Notes under the pieces: model-generated
What the model saw: only the letters and a program-made list of their open reading frames with translations
Told to the model about the DNA's origin: nothing
The model's database searches: none
In this document: in pieces, positions 13,606-25,900 of the stretch
Layout of the letters: every line of letters begins with the position of its first letter
How positions within the stretch are numbered: position 1 is the first letter of the stretch
Translations under genes and position numbers: made by a program
Source: Lineus longissimus
Taxonomy: Eukaryota > Nemertea > Pilidiophora > Heteronemertea > Lineidae
NCBI RefSeq assembly: GCF_910592395.1
Contig: NC_088316.1
Coordinates: forward strand, 1,240,001-1,304,000
Direction: 5' to 3'
DNA length: 64,000 nt

Positions 13606-14269
13606 AGGAAGACAATTATTTCGAGGTCGCACTTTTAAAAGCTATTTAGAAGAATTACCCTTCCGACAAGGGTGATGTCAATTGTCGTTGTAAAACTTGC
13701 GCTTCCTCAAGTTCCTGTGAAAAAAATGGCTGATATTTAATATTTTTCGCGAACCATCTATATTCCAGCAGCAGCATAGGCAAAGGTTTTACAGCCTAGT
13801 GTATTATTGGAATCCAGATGTCAGGAAAAAATATGTGGCCCATATGTTTCTGGGGGACCCCATGCTCAGACCCCCCTTGCCAGATTTTTACTTTCACAAG
13901 ATTTAGGGCTAAGTCCCCAATGTCCACCTACCCAAGATCAAGATGAAGATGTTGAGTATTGTGCTATTCTTAAAAATGTCTGACACTCTAGTCTTCAGCA
14001 ATGAGCTTGGTCGAAGGAAAAGTTGAAAAGGTCTTGGATGTATTAAACAAGACTACCCATTGTAAATATTCTTCCATCTTCTTGATTATAGCAATGAAAC
14101 GATCAAGTTTATTGGTGATGCCCATTGTTGCCTGAAAGCACAGTTGCGGAGGAAGCTTTGCTTAGAGGAAGGTGGTTCCCAGCCTGGAGAGCAACAAAGC
14201 CAAGAAGGGATCACTCAACTGAAAAATACAGTATTTCCAGATGAGTACCTGACTGACAATTTACAATAA
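13606..14269 (+). CDS. Unassigned two-exon candidate, C-terminal part of an unknown protein
   Basis: The strongest coding-like signal in the gene-poor block. Exon 14092-14269 has a good acceptor (pyrimidine tract, then ATAG). It stays open for 58 codons in a protein-like composition (FIGDAHCCLKAQLRRKL, then FPDEYLTDNLQ) and ends in TAA, with AATAAA overlapping the stop. An upstream exon 13606-13671 fits it in phase (GG|C) and reads FKSYLEELPFRQ. That exon needs a preceding exon ending in phase 2, which was not found. An ATG in a CpG-rich context at 13249 does not splice in frame to it. Product not recognised. It could be a small real gene, a decayed copy or chance. Confidence 0.25.
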
Positions 14270-17222
14270 ATACCAAATTTGGCCCACCTGATATTTCATA
14301 TAGTGATTCATAATAAAACTGGGATTGAACAAGGCCCTTTTTGTGCTTCCATAGTTAAAAATTTCCCAGATGTGCTGATCAGTGGAAGCCTAGGGTCTCC
14401 TCATCAAAATATCAGGATGAGTTGACATAGGTTTACATTGACAGAGATTTTTGAGTGTCCTCAATCTTTGGGCGACACAATGAAGTATTAGGTGCCTTGC
14501 TCAAGGACAACGAGATGAGGTGGCGCAGATTATGTGAGAGTTGAACCCACAATATCCTTGTCATTGTGATCATAAACAACCAGAAACTCTGGTATGTGGA
14601 CTGGAGGGATGACTGCTTCTTAATTTTGTCTTAATTCACAGAGTTCGATATGTGTCCTTTGAAACATAAAACTTGGCCTTGGACCTCAATCTTGAAATTC
14701 TTTACTTCAAAGCTGTTGGTGTTAAATGACTCTTCTGATTTTATAAAGCTTAATCTTTGTCAGAAGAACTTGATGTGGAAAGCCAATGTTTCTACTCACT
14801 GTTAGTTTTCGGGCCTCAAAATTCAGGATTTTGCCTCCAAAGCATTTCTTGAAAAAAGTGCTGTGAAGGTAGAGGCCTCTCAACAGCAATTTGTCCCTTG
14901 CCCAAGACAAATTTGCCTCAGCTCATTTTAGGCATAGCAACCCTGCCAGAGTGATTGCGGAGCTCCTGGCAATGCACACCTGGATCCGGAGCCTAAGAAC
15001 TGGGGCTGTATAATTAGAATAAGGCAGCCAGGCCCATAACTTTGGGGTTACCATTTGCCGCGAGTGCCGTGGAGAATTTACCATTCAGAATCAAAAGTTA
15101 AGTGAGAACCATTATCTTTTTCAGCCCCTCCACCTGATGACCCACATTAACAGGGAAGGAGATGAAGGCATTCAGATTTGGTATGGCATCGTCATTCTAC
15201 TGACAAGCCATGGCCCGTTAACAAAATTTACCAAGGACCACAGTTCTTTGCTGCGACATTGGCTGGGTTTTGCTGACCACAATACCATTTGAACTGGAAA
15301 TGTTGTTGCGAGAAGAATCCGTCTTGGGATACAAGGTTGGTGTGGAATCTGCATGATATTTGATTATGTAATAAACAACTTTAGAAAAAGTTAATTGTGT
15401 TACCCATAAAGACTGGGCCAGCCTGAGCCAGACTTGCTATATGAGATGCTCCTTACTTGCTATATTCCTTTCTTACATGCCAAGTGCGTGGCGAGGAGGC
15501 AATCTGTACCCACATAATTTATCAAGCTAGTGGCTAACCACTGGCCGTATCAGAAAAGGATACCAACAGGGCTCAAACCCTCTCCCATGGCAAGACAATG
15601 AGGATGATGTTCAAACAGAGGAGATTGGAAAGCGGTCAATCAAAGGATGTACGCTTAGCGAGATATCAAAGACTCTTGCATGCGGTAATAGCCTGCATTA
15701 ATTATGATAAATCTTGATGTTTCTTTTCAGCCTAATACAAGATCAGAGGGCATGGTTCCCACGAAGGCTGTCCAAGGGAGATTCAGCAACCCACTTGATC
15801 AGGTAGATGGAGCACTTTGGTTTGGCGTGGCTCAAGTATGCAGGCAAACTATCCCATCAAAGGAGGTGGAGGCCTGTGTGCCGTGAAGTTACCTGTCTCT
15901 TTGTTTAGTGACATTCATTCTGCTGTAATTCTGCAGTTTAAAAAGTGCTTGCTTGTGATCTTTGGTGAAGTGAAAACTGCTCATATAGTGATAATTGGAC
16001 TTGTGATAGTGAAAGATTATCAACAGGGACAGAAATTAGGGTTGTGCCGCCTGGGAACATATCTACGAGGTAACCACCACAGCTAGGCAATTACCTAGCA
16101 ATTGCTAGGATGAGATATCAGTAGCCAGTCGATGATAGGATGGATGCTTCCAGATGTCAAAGTGTCCGAATTTTTATGTAAAATTGTCAACAAATTTATG
16201 ATTATTTAAATGGTTCGGTTGTTTTTCAGCATGGTTTCAAGATCATTGGGCTTGGGTGTCACGGGGGCCTGGAGAAACCATCACGTTGCATGGATGCTCG
16301 GAGACACTTGTCACCCCTGGAATGCCTGCTGTGAACAAGAGCTGGGGCTGAACCAAGCTAAGATTATTGACAATCCCTATCATGTTGCCAACGTCACCAA
16401 TGGCAGGACTGAAGATGGATCCATTGGAAACTAAAGGCTTTTCCTGTAAGTTTTTAAATGTATTAAGAGTTTTCAGTTTGAATAAATATGAACTTTGTCC
16501 CTGAGGTTGTCCAAGAGAGACTGCACCACACAGTAAAAGGACAGGTGGTTTAGTGACAAGTACAGGTACCCTCTGCTGTAAGCATGCATTTTGAAATTAT
16601 TCCATTTGCCTGTGATGTGTGCTAGTTAGGTCTTCAAATCATTGCACTTTGTGAGACAGTGACAGCAGGTTGGGAAGACGACTCATCAACATATGTACCA
16701 GAGCTTCTGTGGATTAGTTGCTTGAACTCCAGAGGCCCATCGTTTGAACCTTAAAGTTGGCATGAGACCTGTCGCAGGTCACTCTCTATCTTGTTTAACT
16801 CCACCCAGCTTTATGAATAGAAACGCTGAGGTTGCTTTTTTGGAAAGACTGGCGTTGAAAGTTATGACACCAGACCATAAGACCATAATTTTGGATGCAG
16901 TCAAGAAGTCCTTGTGGTAAAATGTAGGTTGTGCCAAGTTACACAATGTTTGTAGAAGATTAAAAGGAATTTGGCTATGACCAAGACTCCCTTGCGGTAT
17001 TAAATTGGAATTTGAATTGTCCCAAATTTACAAGGTGGCTGAGTTTTGATTTTATCTTCAGAAATCAAAAAACCAAGGGAGGAGAGGATGACCTTTCAAA
17101 ATTTCAGAGAAACGGAAATCGAGGATTGGTCATTCAAAACTCTAAATTAAATGAATACTATTGGTCTTTCCAGCAGCCAACACCTCATGAACTAGACTGG
17201 AAAATAGCACAGGTGATCAAGA

Positions 17223-17432
17223 CTGATACCGCACAATCGTCCTCCTGGTTAACAAGCTAAGACCAATCCAGATGGGGAGGGTTGGCCCTCCAACACCACT
17301 ACCAATGCTCTCAGCTGGGATCAGTGGACTGCAGCAATATCTTACTGAAGACAAAGATGAGGGAATCTACAATGTTGATGCAAGATTGCCCCGTGATGTC
17401 CAGGCGTCTTTGACTACAACGGTTTGTTGATT
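17223..17432 (+). other. Exon-like open stretch of unknown identity
   Basis: An open frame of about 69 codons without stops, protein-like in composition (GRVGPPTPLPMLSAGISGLQ, then YLTEDKDEGIYNVDARLP). It ends at a possible ACG|GTTTGT donor. A nearby short candidate exon at 15731-15802 has a good TTTTCAG acceptor and a CAG|GTAGAT donor, but the two could not be joined into a gene. Family not recognised. Confidence 0.2.
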
Positions 17433-18152
17433 GTTTATAGCAAAACTTGTGTTTTGCGGTATAGGTCTAAATATTGCTGATCTGGCTGAGGCCTAGGCAA
17501 GCTCAGGATACCCTTCTGTGACTGCAACTATCATCCTAATGATGACATTGTTGCATGGAAGGATAGTCTGTGGTACATGATTCTAATTTCCTGCCATGAA
17601 AAATTCAAGGACAAAGTCACAACCAGTCTCCCGTGATAATGCTACAAAAGTAATTTGAGTATTCGATATGACTGATATCTTTCGGTACAACATCTTGTAA
17701 ACATCATGATTGACGGACACCTTTCAATTGAATGGGTAACCCTCATTTTCTTCCACTCTTAATCAGTTGTTATCATTATTTCAGCTTTGGTTCACCAGTA
17801 GGTCCTCGGATGGTAAAGTTTGGACACAACATCCTGAGCATGAAGAATATTCTGAAAGACAGCACAAACAATATTTGGACATTCAATTTTTCAGCTGAGA
17901 AGGACCTTTTTTCAAGTTAGGACTAAAGCCCCTGGGCCTGCTTTAGGCCTATAACTGTAGTTTGTGCTCTGTAGTATGTGATTTGAAAAGATTGGAGTAA
18001 GGATTGTACAATGGAACAAGTGTCACTTTGTTTGCCACAGTAACATAAGGCAGTGCTAGTGACCCATTTGTTTTCAGTTTACAAAGCCATCATGATCAAC
18101 TGCATTGATCCCTCAAAAGATTGTTGGAGTGACTCCATTAAATGTAACAAAA

Positions 18153-21150
18153 ATATCCAACACTTGGTATTCTAGTTACTGTAGGTTAGCTACTGAAGTG
18201 ACCTTTTTGTTTTCACTTTTAAAAACATATGCGATTTGCCGCACTGAAGGTCCCTCCTGAGATTGTTGGACTGGTCCATTAAATGTGACAAAAATATCCA
18301 ACACCTATTTACAAATGAAGTGAGGGGTCAGCCTTTTGGTGTAACTCCATATAACTGTCTGGTGATTTCGCTCTGGGCTTGTGACATTCTGATCGGTCTG
18401 AAATAATCATTGTCGCCCATCCCTCAATTTGAGGCCTGTGTCCCGATGGTGGCGTTGAATGGCAAAATCAAAGGGGCATGACGGCGGTTAAACCTATTGC
18501 GAATGGGCAGCATCACAACCAGTTCTGAGATCTGGGGGTGGTGTAGGATATCTGGTTACCACGCACACATCTCTTGAATCTGCGGTGGGTTGGTACCCCA
18601 CGCTACGTAAGGGGAGGTTCTGGGTAAGACTTGGTCCACGTGAATAGGTTGTACCTGAAAGATGAGAAGATGCGAATAGACGCCTTAGAATATGTCCTTC
18701 GACCAGCTAGTGCTAACCCGGTCACTGTCTCCAGGTCACCACACCTTGGTCAATGAGCGGGCGAAGAACCCAATGGCTCCATCAGGAGTACATCGTCAAC
18801 TTCAGCCCGTAGTCAAACCGGTACACGTACAAATATCTTAGCTGAGAGTGGGGGACGTACTTGCTTCTCATCGGGGTAATACAGTACCACTGTATACAAT
18901 GACCCCATTTTAGTTGGATTTTACTGAGGAGTGGACGATAATGAGAATTTCAGGCCAGTCCGATTGTCACCAGTTCAGAGGGCGATTACCTGATAGTTAT
19001 GTGGCATTCCGTCAAACGGTGAACTCTTTCACATCCTTTGTAAATTAGTGTTGCTTGTTACATGTCACATTCAATGGCTCATTTGAGGATAGTTTCTGTG
19101 ATTCTACTTTACCATGAGCAGGCCCATTAAAACCTAAACTGTGTAGTTTGTGCTCTGTAGTATGTGATCTAAAAAGTTGTAAATCTGGTTATTGGAGTAA
19201 AGATTGTAGAATGGAATATCCGCGGGATGCCCTAATCTGAGGGCCAAGAGCCAAGACGCTGTTAAAGAGCCAATTAAGTGCTGCCAGGAAAGCCCCGAGC
19301 CAAAGAAAAAGTTAAGGCTAATGAAACTTTGGGAATCCTAAGCCTACAGGTACCCTACTTGATAAAAAATCAATTTATTATGTAATCATTTATGACATTG
19401 TAAGAAATCACCACCTTGATAGCTATATGGTTCACAGTCTACCATGCCAGGATTTTTTATTGTACTCTTGTTATGCCGTCAATACAATAGGGCAAGTACA
19501 GTGTACATGAGTCTGCACTTCATACACTGTGTACAATCGCACTTGTTTGTCATTCCTGCCGTATCATGTAGCCTTGCGCACATAGTTCAATCAAAATTGT
19601 TTTAAAAAGGCATGATATTGCTCAAATTTGTAAATTCTTGATTGAAATCTGCCAATTCAAGTAATGAGATAGCGGTACTCTGCCTATCTGTACTATAAAA
19701 AAACCGACGGTTATCGCGGCTCTTGGCTCTTGGATTAGGGTGTCCCAATATCCACACCTGGTATTCTTTAGTTACTGTGTAGTGACCTTTTTGTTTTCAC
19801 TTTTAAAAACCTATTCAATTTGCCGCACTGAAGGTCCCTCCAGAGATTGTTGGAGCTGGGTCCATTAAATGTGACAAAAATATCCAACACCTATTTACAA
19901 ATGAAGTGAGGGGTCAGCCTTTTGGTGTAACTCCATATAACTGTCTGGTGATTTCGCTCTGGGCTTGTGACATTCTGATCGGTCTGAAATAATCATTGTC
20001 GCCCATCCCTCAATTTGAGGCCTGTGTCCCGATGGTGGCGTTGAATGGCAAAATCAAAGGGGCATGACGGCGGTTAAACCTATTGCGAATGGGCAGCATC
20101 ACAACCAGTTCTGAGATCTGGGGGTGGTGTAGGATATCTGGTTACCACGCACACATCTCTTGAATCTGCGGTGGGTTGGTACCCCACGCTACGTAAGGGG
20201 AGGTTCTGGGTAAGACTTGGTCCACGTGAATAGGTTGTACCTGAAAGATGAGAAGATGCGAATAGACGCCTTAGAATATGTCCTTCGACCAGCTAGTGCT
20301 AACCCGGTCACTGTCTCCAGGTCACCACACCTTGGTCAATGAGCGGGCGAAGAACCCAATGGCTCCATCAGGAGTACATCGTCAACTTCAGCCCGTAGTC
20401 AAACCGGTACACGTACAAATATCTTGGCTGAGAGTGGGGGACGTACTTGCTTCTTATCGGGGTAATACAGTACCACTGTATACAATGACCCCATTTTAGT
20501 TGGATTTTACTGAGGAGTGGATGATAATGAGAATTTTAGGCCAGTCCGATTGTCACCAGTTCAGAGGGTGATTACCTGATAGTTGTGTGACATTCCATCG
20601 AACGGTGAACTCTTTCACATCCTTTGTAAATTAGTGTTGCTTGTTACATGTCACATTCAATGGCTCATTTGAGGATAGTTTCTGTGATTCTACTTTACCA
20701 TGAGCAGGCCCATTAAAACCTAAACTGTGTAGTTTGTGCTCTGTAGTATGTGATCTAAAAAGTTGTAAATCTGGTTATTGGAGTAAAGATTGTAGAATGG
20801 AATATCCGCGGGATGCCCTAATCTGAGAGCCAAGAGCCAAGACGCTGTTAAAGAGCCAATTAAGTGCTGCCAGGAAAGCCCCGAGCCAAAGAAAAAGTTA
20901 AGGCGAATGAAACTTTGGGAATCCTAAGCCTACAGGTACCCTACTTGATGAAAAATAAATATATTATGTAACCATTTATGACGTTGTAAGACATCGCCAG
21001 TCTGATTGTCACCAGTACCTGATAGTGATGTGGCGTTCCTGTCAAACTTTTAACTCTTTCACGTCCATTGTAAAGTAGTGTTGCTTGTTACATGTCACAT
21101 TCAATGGCTCATTTGAGGATAGTTTCTGTGATTCTAATCCACCATGAGCA
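18153..21150. repeat. ~1.59-kb tandem duplication with a partial third copy
   Basis: Unit A spans about 18153-19746 and unit B about 19747-20999. Landmarks are offset by 1,584-1,586 bases, for example ACCTTTTTGTTTTCAC at 18201/19785 and CCTAATCTGA at 19231/20817. The copies look nearly identical. A third partial copy (about 21000-21150) repeats the stretch found near 18953-19115. A diverged fourth fragment of the TTTGTGCTCTGTAGTATGTG block is near 17958. The repeat is non-coding; a 73-codon ORF in unit B is broken in unit A. Confidence 0.85.
19224..19746. mobile_element. Possible MITE: ~520-bp segment with terminal inverted repeats
   Basis: The left arm 19224-19259 (GGGATGCCCTAATC, then CAAGAGCCAAGA) is an imperfect inverse of the right arm 19715-19746 (GGCTCTTGGATTAGGGTGTC). 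AATATCC flanks both sides (19216-19222 and 19747-19753) and could be a 7-bp target-site duplication. The segment sits at the junction of the two tandem units; unit B keeps only the left arm. Confidence 0.45.
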
Positions 21151-21484
21151 CCATGTGCTGCATTTCTACAAGTTCTAGCATTGTCGGGGGCATAGCTAGC
21201 GGAAGAGGGCAAATGCCTGCCCCCCCCCCCTCCAGACGTCACCAAAAAGTTTGTTTTTGACCACGATTTCGGGAGAAAAATTTGAAGAAGTGTTATTTTG
21301 CCCCCTAAAGATCTAAAAGCTAGCCATGCCGCTGATTGAAAAAGATATGCATTGTAAATTAAGTTATTATCGGAATTAAAAACTGCAATAAGTACCATCT
21401 TGTTTGCTTAATTGTACAGCATGACTGACGCTGCAGAAGTAATATGATGAAAATGGGCAGAAGTAATAAGATAAAAATGTTGTT

Positions 21485-21770
21485 ACTGCATCTTAGGTGT
21501 TAGAATACCTGCAAAATATGCTCCGCGCCTGTAAATGGTTTGTACAAGAGTGTCTTTAAACTAGTTGGTAATAGTTGCTGTATAAATGGTCTTGCCATCA
21601 CTATAGGATTGGAGCTGCAGAAGTTATAAATAAGATAAAAATGGGCAGAAATTGTCATCACTGCATGTAAGGTGTAGTATACCTGCAAAATATGCTCCGC
21701 GCCTGTACATGGTTTGTGCAAGAGTGCCTTTAAACTAGTTAGTAATAGTTGCTGCCAGTTCTCTGGAAAA
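21485..21770. repeat. Tandem duplication, ~174-bp unit, two copies
   Basis: The block TACCTGCAAAATATGCTCCG occurs at 21506 and 21680. A downstream TTTAAACTAGTT block and an upstream AGATAAAAATG block are duplicated alongside it. Non-coding. Confidence 0.8.
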
Positions 21771-22697
21771 ACTAATTAATAGCATTTCCAGAAATCTACC
21801 TTGAGAGCCGCTCCTGCCTTGCATTCTTGTATTGTTTGTGCAAGATGAAGCCCAGAATTGTCCTTTCAACAGTGGCATGGCTGGGACCAGGCCTCGCCTG
21901 TAGAACACCAGTTGCATGTTATCAATGTGATCCATACAAAGTAGTTATCACAACCTCCAAGGCCATTGCAAATTGAAGGCTGTTTTTGCCCCCTGGCTAC
22001 GCCATGGGGGTATTGTCATGGAAGACAACAAACTGAGACGGCTCAAATTGTCCCAGATCTGCACAGTCTAGATTTCGGGGAATGGGGACAACTTACTAGC
22101 TGTGCATTGTATGTCCACCAACCCAAATCCAGCGCCTGTTGATAAAAATCTTTTGAGGAACCAGCTCCAAGTAGACTCTGGACGCAATGAACTGGCTTGG
22201 CCTTGGTACCTGATACATCAAGGAAGGACAATCGGGATGACAATGGACTGCACATGAGTCTTGTCCTCAGATGTGACACTAATGTGTAAAGAGGTCTTGC
22301 CATCATTGCTTAATGCTTGGTGGTCTTTTCTGATAGGCAGACTTAGCTTCTATTAACAAGCCTAGTATATGCAAGTACAGAAAGGGCCCGTAAAACCCCC
22401 AAGTTGTGTCTTATTCAGTGAGTGTAATGGTTACGTATGTATAAAGTGTAAACAAAATTCATATATCCATCATATATCCATCATGTCCATCGACTCTGAA
22501 AAAAATTGTGCAGACCCATGACAATTCTGGTTCCGGTACAGTTTGTCGCATTCCATACGGGCGGCGCGTTGGCCGATCCTGCATTCCCGACGCACCGCAA
22601 CCACAGTTACCACGTCGGACGTGATTCCCATTGTTTCCTTCCTCGTGACGCAATTATTTCATGAAGTCGTGAGCCATTGACCATTCATACAAGTAGA

Positions 22698-22703
22698 TTT
22701 ATT
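22698..22703 (-). terminator. Candidate poly(A) signal of BRCA2
   Basis: TTTATT on plus is AATAAA on minus, about 290 bases beyond the BRCA2 stop at 22994-22996. It is the first canonical hexamer noticed there. Confidence 0.4.
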
Positions 22704-22993
22704 CACACCGGCGCCGGTGACAGGCACAGCGCTTACGACCATAATGACTTCATACATGTACATTACATCGATCATAGTCACTGTGCCACTCCAATGCCCA
22801 TTAAAGGACGAGACATGGAGATAATTGTTCTATCACACATTATCTCCTCCTTTAGAATGTCCAAAAAAGACACTGAAAAGAGATAGATAGCATACTCGAA
22901 GCAGATCTCTAGTTGTAGGGGGGGTGAATAGTCCCTCTGGCAAACTGCTACTTCTGCAAATAATACGCTTGCTATTCTGCTGTTTGAAACACT

Positions 22994-25900
22994 TCATCTC
23001 CTGCGACTGAGCCGAGAGGATCGTCGTCGCTTGGCGCTATCAGAACTCGAACTTTCAGAATGTTTCCGTTTATTTCTGGTTCTGTCACCAGCTGCACTAC
23101 CGTCGCTGAATTGTGACTGCGAAGACTCTGTAGTGCTCACAATATCAGCCTCACCAACAGGTGCACCAAGGTTGCCGATACTGTCCTGAGAACCAGAATC
23201 AGTCACCTTTGAATCAGGCAAGGACATCATATCTCTATTTGAAGGATTTTGATCAGCACCAAGACCTAAATCCTTATTCTTTTCAGTTAACATTTCAAAA
23301 CAGTCCCCAGACCCGACACTTTTTAGCAAAGTCTTATTTTGACTATCCTTGGATGAGTTGGTAGAAACTGTGTCCCCAGACACTGTTTTTGTGTGATCAG
23401 AATCAGCACCTGCATTGGGATCAGCAGATTTTGCACCAGACTTTCGATCAGGGTCATCCACAACATTCGTTGCAACAGAGGTCTTACAAATGTTTGAATC
23501 TGAGCTATCAGTTTTTACAACAGAATCAGTTGTAGAAGAATCATTCTTTCCAGTGCATTCAGTCTCATGTCTCACTTTTACATCACTAGGAGGAAGCACT
23601 AAGCTTCTCCTTCGCGACACCAGACCGATTCTCCTCGCCCTTGTCATCAAACCAGTCCTCACTAATGGTGTCACTGTCACACTGAGAAGAGAATCTGGTG
23701 TCTCCCTTTTCCCTTCATCGCAATCTACATCATTTGAAACATCCTCAAAATCACTCCCTAAGTTTTTCGCAACCAAGTCTACTTTCCGTTCCGAAACGGC
23801 AGTCTGGATTTTCGAGTCAACAGGAGTCATATTGGGTGCCTTAAAATCACGTCTCAGTTTGCTAGAAACTGGCGTAGGCATCTGCAGCACTTGTGGTAAT
23901 GGGCTACTTGAGCCAGCACCTTCGTACATCTCCAGTTTCTTTGCCTTTGACCGTTGTAGTGACCTCTGTTGGGAGAGTCGAACATCTTCAAAGTCGTCTC
24001 CCATCGGTGACAGACAATCCTCGAGAGCTGAATGCATTTTTGACTTTGTCTTTGCACCACAAGTTTCGTTCTTTGGTGAAGAATTCATCAACAACACATC
24101 AGTTCCCATAGCAATATTGCTAACCTTTAGGCTAGGACACCTGTTCGAACTCCCGGTGACATTCGAATTAACACATTTTAATGCAGACGATTTCACACTG
24201 GAGAGTTCGGAGAGCACTTTTGAATTTTGCGGAGTGTTCAAATTTGACGCTTTCAGTTGCCTATTCGATGTGGGTGTTGTTCGTGAAAAGTCTGCATATG
24301 ACATCATGACATCGTCTACCTTCTTCTTCATTTCCTCAATCATGGTCTTCGGGTTCTGGAAAGAGAGGCAAGATTGTAAATAAGCAAGCATTGGGCACAT
24401 GAGATTCTACAGGGCACAAACAAGGGAGATTTTGAGGCTGAAATAGACTTGTTTCTCATTTGCCATGTGTTTAGAGGTTGAGTAGCCTGGTGCTCCTTGG
24501 ACCAGCTTGGCACCTCAACAGACTGCTTACAGTAGTTGATATTTGAAAAGCCCTGACAAAGGCCTCTGCAACCATTAATCTTTTCATCACTGCCTACAGA
24601 ACCTACCTCAATATCCCGTCGCAACTTGTCCAAAGCAGTTCTCAAGTGTTCTTCGTGAGGTTTCGTCGTGAAGTGAGTTGACTCCGAGACATACACACAT
24701 CTTATTGGCCCACTCATGCTATCCCGCCTCCAAGATAAGTTGCAGATTCCGACAAATACCCCTGGCTTGAGTATCTCCTCGACACCGTAATTCTGCAGGC
24801 CGCCCCAGAACTTGATAGTCGCAAGATTTCCAGCGTGGTCGCACGCCAGGACGGTCTCAAAACCACTAAAAAGAGAGCAATGGTGTAAGAAGTTGAAGAA
24901 AAAAACTGTTGAAATAAAACAAGTCTACTCTTATCTAAGGAATGTTTCAAGGGATCAGTCAAAGGGGGTCGATTCATACCGGAGAAACTCCCTGGACATT
25001 GAAAGCAAAACAGGAAGGTTCCAAATTTTCCAGGGATGGTTACAGCCGGGCCAGGATCTGCCAAGAAACTGATGATTCTCCAGCTTGCTCCGTCTTGGTT
25101 TCACAGATGGAGCCATGAGGCCAACACTCATCCAGATGAGTAGCTCCTCCAGTCTACTTACTTGAGCCGTTGCGTGTCTGGAGGCACGCTCACAACCAAA
25201 CCAGCAAGGTCCAACTCTCCATACAGCGGGGCGTGTTGCATACTCCCCAGACAGGACACCTATATAAACAGGGAATGAAGGCTGATCATTATATGGGAAG
25301 TATACTGAAAGAATGTATGACTTGTGACCAGAGATCGTGGGTTCAAGGCTCGGCAACTGCCTGTCGGTAATTTCAAACTGGCCTGTGTTTTGTCCCAAAA
25401 TTCGCCAGCGAAGAACCACACCACATCAGTATGAAGGAAATACCACTACAAAACCATTCACTAAGCCATGACAAGGACTGATTCTCATTACTTTGAAAAA
25501 CCTCCAAATCTTGTACTAACCTCTCTCGGTTCATAAATGAGGTCAATGAAGTTCTCCTCAGCATTGATGGGTTGGTACTGTGTCGCCCTGGTAGCTGTCA
25601 GACTGGTATCCTTGTTTTGCCAACCTCTGAAAAATAAACGTCATGAGATGGTCGGTAGCTTCTCAGGATGACCTGTACCCTGGGCAAAGATCATCAGGAG
25701 CTTACTCAGGACGACCCTTACTTACTTACTTAGGCTCTTCGTCCCAAGTGGGCCATAAGACCACAACACATGCCCTTCATTGCTTTTCATCCTTGGCTGC
25801 CCACTGCGCCTCATCCCAATTCAGCCCCAACAAATTAAGCTCGTCGGACGTCATCATCAAATAATTTCAAAGCCGTAATGGGATGTATTGAATTTAGACA

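Larger units (their letters stand above)
9518..22697. other. Repeat-rich intergenic block between LIAS and BRCA2
   Basis: About 13 kb without a recognisable gene. It holds duplicated segments: about 10000-10080 recurs near 10245-10315, and about 10480-10510 recurs near 10555-10590. It also holds the satellite at 10880-11335, the tandem duplications at 18.1-21.2 kb and 21.5-21.8 kb, scattered SINE-like debris (for example 14450-14570) and a poly-C tract near 21220. Slightly CpG-rich stretches at 12530-12620 (with a CACGTG E-box near 12550), 13170-13290 and 22540-22640 could be promoters, but no gene could be attached to them. Candidate isolated exons are listed separately. Confidence 0.6.

Noticed and set aside
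20278-20499. 73-codon ORF in tandem unit B
   Set aside because: The near-identical unit A has an in-frame stop (TTGG to TTAG near 18838), so it is not maintained.
23415-24383. 322-codon plus-strand ORF opposite the last BRCA2 exon
   Set aside because: Exact antisense of the BRCA2 C-terminal exon, whose frame fits the splice chain; the composition is that of a shadow.
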